The translations under genes and the position numbers were made by a program. From the NCBI RefSeq assembly GCF_900217235.1, contig NZ_LT907975.1, positions 62,001 through 126,000 of the forward strand: a stretch of DNA of 64,000 bases, in the 5' to 3' direction. This DNA is from Pseudodesulfovibrio profundus (GTDB lineage Bacteria > Desulfobacterota > Desulfovibrionia > Desulfovibrionales > Desulfovibrionaceae). Below are positions 61,335 to 64,000 of the stretch, piece after piece. The stretch's first letter is position 1, and each line of letters opens with the position of its first letter. The notes beneath the pieces are model-generated. The model ran no database searches. It had not been told where the DNA came from and saw nothing but the letters and a program-made list of their open reading frames with translations.

Positions 61335-62043
61335 GGGGCTGTACCAGATAACTCCTTTGGGTTATCGGTATGGCAATGCGAAAAAGTCGTTTGAGCAAGG
61401 ACAAGCAGCTTCGTTTAATCGAACATTTTGTGGCTGGCACGACAGCTCGTTGCGCTGCCGATCTGGTTGGTGTGAACGTCAAAACAGCCGCCTATTACTT
61501 TCACCGGCTCCGGGAAATCATAGCGGTAGAAGAGTCCTGTGAAGGGATGGATTTTGGCGAATTTGAGGTCGATGAGAGCTACTTCGGTGGCAAGCGAAAG
61601 GGCAAAAGAGGACGTGGGGCGGCTGGTAAGGTTCCTGTTTTTGGAATCCTTAAAAGGGGCGGGAAGGTCTATACACAGGTGATTCCTGATGCGAAAGGTA
61701 AAACCTTGCTTCCCATTATTCAGGAAAGAATCCAGCCAGACAGTGTGGTTTACTCGGACTGCTGGTATGGCTACAATGTCCTTGATGTGTCAGCGTTCAA
61801 ACACTTCCGAATCAACCACTCGAAGCTGTTTGCAGATAGCCACAACCACATCAATGGAATCGAGAATTTTTGGAACCAGGCCAAACGCCATATGAGGAAA
61901 TTCAACGGCATTCCAACCAAGCATTTTTCTCTGTTTTTAAAGGAATGCGAGTGGCGTTTTAATAACAGCAATCCGCGAAGCCAGTTTAAACAACTGAAAC
62001 AGTGGGTTAGAAGACATATGGGCTAGTTATCTGGTACAGCCCC
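61335..62043 (+). mobile_element. IS1595-family insertion sequence, copy 4 (709 bp)
   Basis: Same ends, duplication TAATTTTA. Inserted exactly at the end of the YcaO gene: the original TAA stop lies just beyond the left duplication. Confidence 0.95.
61370..62026 (+). CDS. IS1595-family transposase, copy 4
   Basis: 218 aa, identical to the other copies. Converges with and overlaps by four bases the end of the YcaO frame. Confidence 0.94.
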   Translation: MAMRKSRLSKDKQLRLIEHFVAGTTARCAADLVGVNVKTAAYYFHRLREIIAVEESCEGMDFGEFEVDESYFGGKRKGKRGRGAAGKVPVFGILKRGGKVYTQVIPDAKGKTLLPIIQERIQPDSVVYSDCWYGYNVLDVSAFKHFRINHSKLFADSHNHINGIENFWNQAKRHMRKFNGIPTKHFSLFLKECEWRFNNSNPRSQFKQLKQWVRRHMG

Positions 62044-63720
62044 TAATTTTAAATAGTTTTGATAGAGTCGTGGGCTGACTCTGGAGTAGTGGTCAAAATC
62101 GGATATGAACTCCAAGCCGGGAATGACTGCACGCGTGACAGGGATATTCAAGTCTTTGCGGGTCAAATCCACATATGCTGGCGTATAACCATTTGAAATC
62201 AGGGTGTTTTCAAGTACAAGTAAATCGCCTTCCGCACTACCTGTAGAATAATTGGGCAGCGATTCCAGTTCCCGGATTGGCAGGTTGCTCGGGGCTGGAG
62301 CGCTTTGGGGGCCAGGGTAGGGATAGGGGGTCTCCGTCATGGCGGAAACCAGTGCGGACTTACCGTTCAGGCCTGAGCCTGTGCCTTTGTTCATGTCACC
62401 TCGTTTGCCCACTACAATGGATTTGTAGCAGGGAACGCCAAACTCAGATGTTGCATCCATGAACCAAACATCAATTCCATCTTCTTTATATGCGTTGAGA
62501 AGATGGTTTATATCCGGGTCTTGAGTTTTGATGCGAAAACACTTCTCAAGGCTAAATGGTACAGTCGCATCACTGTCTCTCTCTATGACCTCAGTGAGCG
62601 CGGCAACTTTCGCTTCTGCCTGGGTGTTGCCGGAGGCAAGCCCCGTAGAACCGAACGCTGAGAAGAGACTTTGCTCATCCAGATTGCAGAAGAGGAATAC
62701 CAGTTGAGCTGGAACCCACATGGGAGTTGTCCCTCCCTTGCCATCGGGAATACATCCTTCAAGCCAGTGCAATGGTTGCCCTGCGTATGGGACTTCCAGC
62801 CTCAGGTTGGAAGGGTTGATGGCCGGAACTGTTAATTCCTCATAGCTTCCGCGAAGAAGCGGATACTTTCTTGCGTACTTCAATACACCTTCTGAACCGA
62901 ATGAAGCATATGAGGAAAAACGCTCTGCCATTTCCATTGAGTATGATGCGTCAGCCTGTTCAGTGGAAAGACCTCGCCCGTAGCAGGTTTGGATTCCTTC
63001 GAGTGAGTTGGACATACGCCCGTTTTTGCATCGAATCTTGGGCATCCAGTGCCGCAGTCTCGCTATGGGAGAGAGCGAAGCCTTGTGCTCCATTGCCGGA
63101 CCCAAAAACGCATCAGCTTTTTCCAAGGCTTTCAGTGCGAAATCAATTGTCTCGGTTAGTGGCTTGCGGGGATTAGGGGCGGGAAGATCATTCTTCAGTA
63201 ATTCAAGGGTATCACTGATTGTTGTGATTGGCTTTTTGGGTAAATCGTCCTCTGGGATTGGCGATGCGAGGCCATGTTCTTCCGGGCGTGGGAGCGGGGT
63301 AAGATTGAAGATATTGTTGCCGAACATTCGTATCCATTGTGTGTGCAGGGCTTGGTCTTCAAGTAGGTAATTGCGGATGTGGATGGCTGGAGTGTGGTCC
63401 AAGAAAAATGTGGGGTCGATTCCGTCAAAGAGTGGGAGGAGTTGATGTTGCCGTTCATGGCAGATGCAGGCTTCATACATGATTGCCGCAAGAACGGGAT
63501 CTGAAGCCCCTTTATCTTTCATGACCTGAACTATGAGTTTCTTGAGTTTTCGGGTGCGAAAGTCCTTGAATCGTTGAAGTACAAATTCATGCATGTAGTC
63601 ATCAAAAGGGTTTTCACGTAGGTGGTCGATCATCTCATTGAAGCTGAGATTAACGGCTGGCATGGCGGCGAATTTGCCGACACCGAAATCTGTATCCATC
63701 ATTTGGAGCTTGTAGCGCAT
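62023..63720 (-). CDS. YcaO-domain protein
   Basis: Start at 63720 (GAGGG eight bases before ATG). 565 aa. The N-terminal 190 residues are helical. The rest is a YcaO ATP-dependent domain: GRGLSTEQADASYSMEMAER, STGLASGNTQAEAKVAALTE, VIERD, GSGLNGKSALVSAMTETP, then VTRAVIPGLE. YcaO enzymes activate amide oxygens by phosphorylation (azolines, thioamides) or help RimO; the role of this stand-alone type is unknown. The last six residues (GAVPDN) and the stop come from the IS1595 end; the ancestral protein ended six residues earlier, so it is probably still functional. Confidence 0.9.
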   Translation of the reverse strand: MRYKLQMMDTDFGVGKFAAMPAVNLSFNEMIDHLRENPFDDYMHEFVLQRFKDFRTRKLKKLIVQVMKDKGASDPVLAAIMYEACICHERQHQLLPLFDGIDPTFFLDHTPAIHIRNYLLEDQALHTQWIRMFGNNIFNLTPLPRPEEHGLASPIPEDDLPKKPITTISDTLELLKNDLPAPNPRKPLTETIDFALKALEKADAFLGPAMEHKASLSPIARLRHWMPKIRCKNGRMSNSLEGIQTCYGRGLSTEQADASYSMEMAERFSSYASFGSEGVLKYARKYPLLRGSYEELTVPAINPSNLRLEVPYAGQPLHWLEGCIPDGKGGTTPMWVPAQLVFLFCNLDEQSLFSAFGSTGLASGNTQAEAKVAALTEVIERDSDATVPFSLEKCFRIKTQDPDINHLLNAYKEDGIDVWFMDATSEFGVPCYKSIVVGKRGDMNKGTGSGLNGKSALVSAMTETPYPYPGPQSAPAPSNLPIRELESLPNYSTGSAEGDLLVLENTLISNGYTPAYVDLTRKDLNIPVTRAVIPGLEFISDFDHYSRVSPRLYQNYLKLGAVPDN

Positions 63721-63856
63721 GCAGTATCCCTCGGATTGCAAGTGTGTAGAGAGCTGAAGAGCGGTAAAGGGATTTTACCACTTTCTACAGCGCACGCTAT
63801 GAAAGAAAAAGGATAAAAACAAGGCCTGAGTCGAATTAAGTATGAAGGCCTATGTA

Positions 63857-64000
63857 TTATGAATTGATTTGCGAGATGAGCCGTACAACATGAGGGAACA
63901 TGTCTTGTGCGATTCTTTCGACGCCTTGCTCGTTGGGGTGCATTTCATCCATGAGCTTGAGAGAAGAGGAATGGAAATAGCTGGCTAGGATATCCGGCAT
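63857..64000 (-). CDS. SGNH/GDSL hydrolase, C-terminal end (cut by window edge)
   Basis: The last 47 codons of a minus-strand gene. The DEMHPNEQGVERIAQDM segment is the block-V Asp-x-x-His catalytic motif of SGNH/GDSL esterases (TesA/arylesterase type), near the C-terminus as usual. The ATG at 63998-64000 may be internal. Confidence 0.8.
   Translation of the reverse strand: MPDILASYFHSSSLKLMDEMHPNEQGVERIAQDMFPHVVRLISQINS

Noticed and set aside
1..64000. CRISPR arrays
   Set aside because: No regularly spaced short repeats were seen, and no cas genes are encoded.

Overview
The window reads as chromosome of a sulfate-reducer-like deltaproteobacterium (Desulfovibrionales, for example Pseudodesulfovibrio). 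This is inferred from gene style: a three-gene archaeal-type glutamate synthase with ferredoxin domains, a stand-alone YcaO protein, a DUF922 protease and an Rrf2 regulator. No rRNA or marker gene confirms it. Both flanks (1-15 kb and 62-64 kb) are ordinary, mostly intact chromosome. About 15.19-61.01 kb is an accessory island built into a tRNA-Leu(UAA) gene.

Left flank: an amino-acid ABC transporter (permease cut by the window edge, binding protein), an IS3-family element, a hybrid sensor kinase, an AI-2E-type permease, MltA, a small Cys-rich protein, an Rrf2 regulator, a HicB-like protein, the split glutamate synthase, a DUF922 protein and an HD hydrolase.

Island: three tRNA-Leu 3' fragments (15.19, 45.70 and 59.72 kb), each followed by its own terminator, and three tyrosine recombinases mark successive integrations. 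A detached tRNA-Leu 5' half lies at 60.97-61.01 kb, and one intact tRNA-Leu(UAA) of different sequence sits just left of it. Segment A (15-44 kb) has an integrase, HTH and zinc-ribbon proteins, a primase/helicase, and a large defence-like operon. In transcription order (minus strand) the operon is: an 801-aa unknown, a coiled-coil protein, an Hsp70-like ATPase, a hidden 110-aa protein, a UvrD-like helicase, a DrmA-like helicase, a DrmB-like DUF1998 protein and a NERD-nuclease/helicase. Next to it are a divergent vsr and a cytosine-C5 DNA methyltransferase. This looks like a DISARM-related system with an unusual Hsp70 module. Segment B (45.7-59.8 kb) has a NYN-nuclease gene, a second integrase, an hsdM remnant, and a retron: promoter, msr-msd, deoxyribosyltransferase-like effector, reverse transcriptase and a five-helix membrane protein. 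A third integrase follows.

Thirteen insertion sequences of seven kinds make up about 14 kb. Nearly all have clean target duplications, so the interrupted genes can be rebuilt exactly: integrase 1, the UvrD-like helicase, the 110-aa protein (hit twice), the NYN protein, the retron effector and the retron membrane protein. Both defence modules are therefore probably inactive now, but the damage looks recent.

Right flank: a YcaO protein whose last codons come from an IS end, and the C-terminus of an SGNH/GDSL hydrolase.
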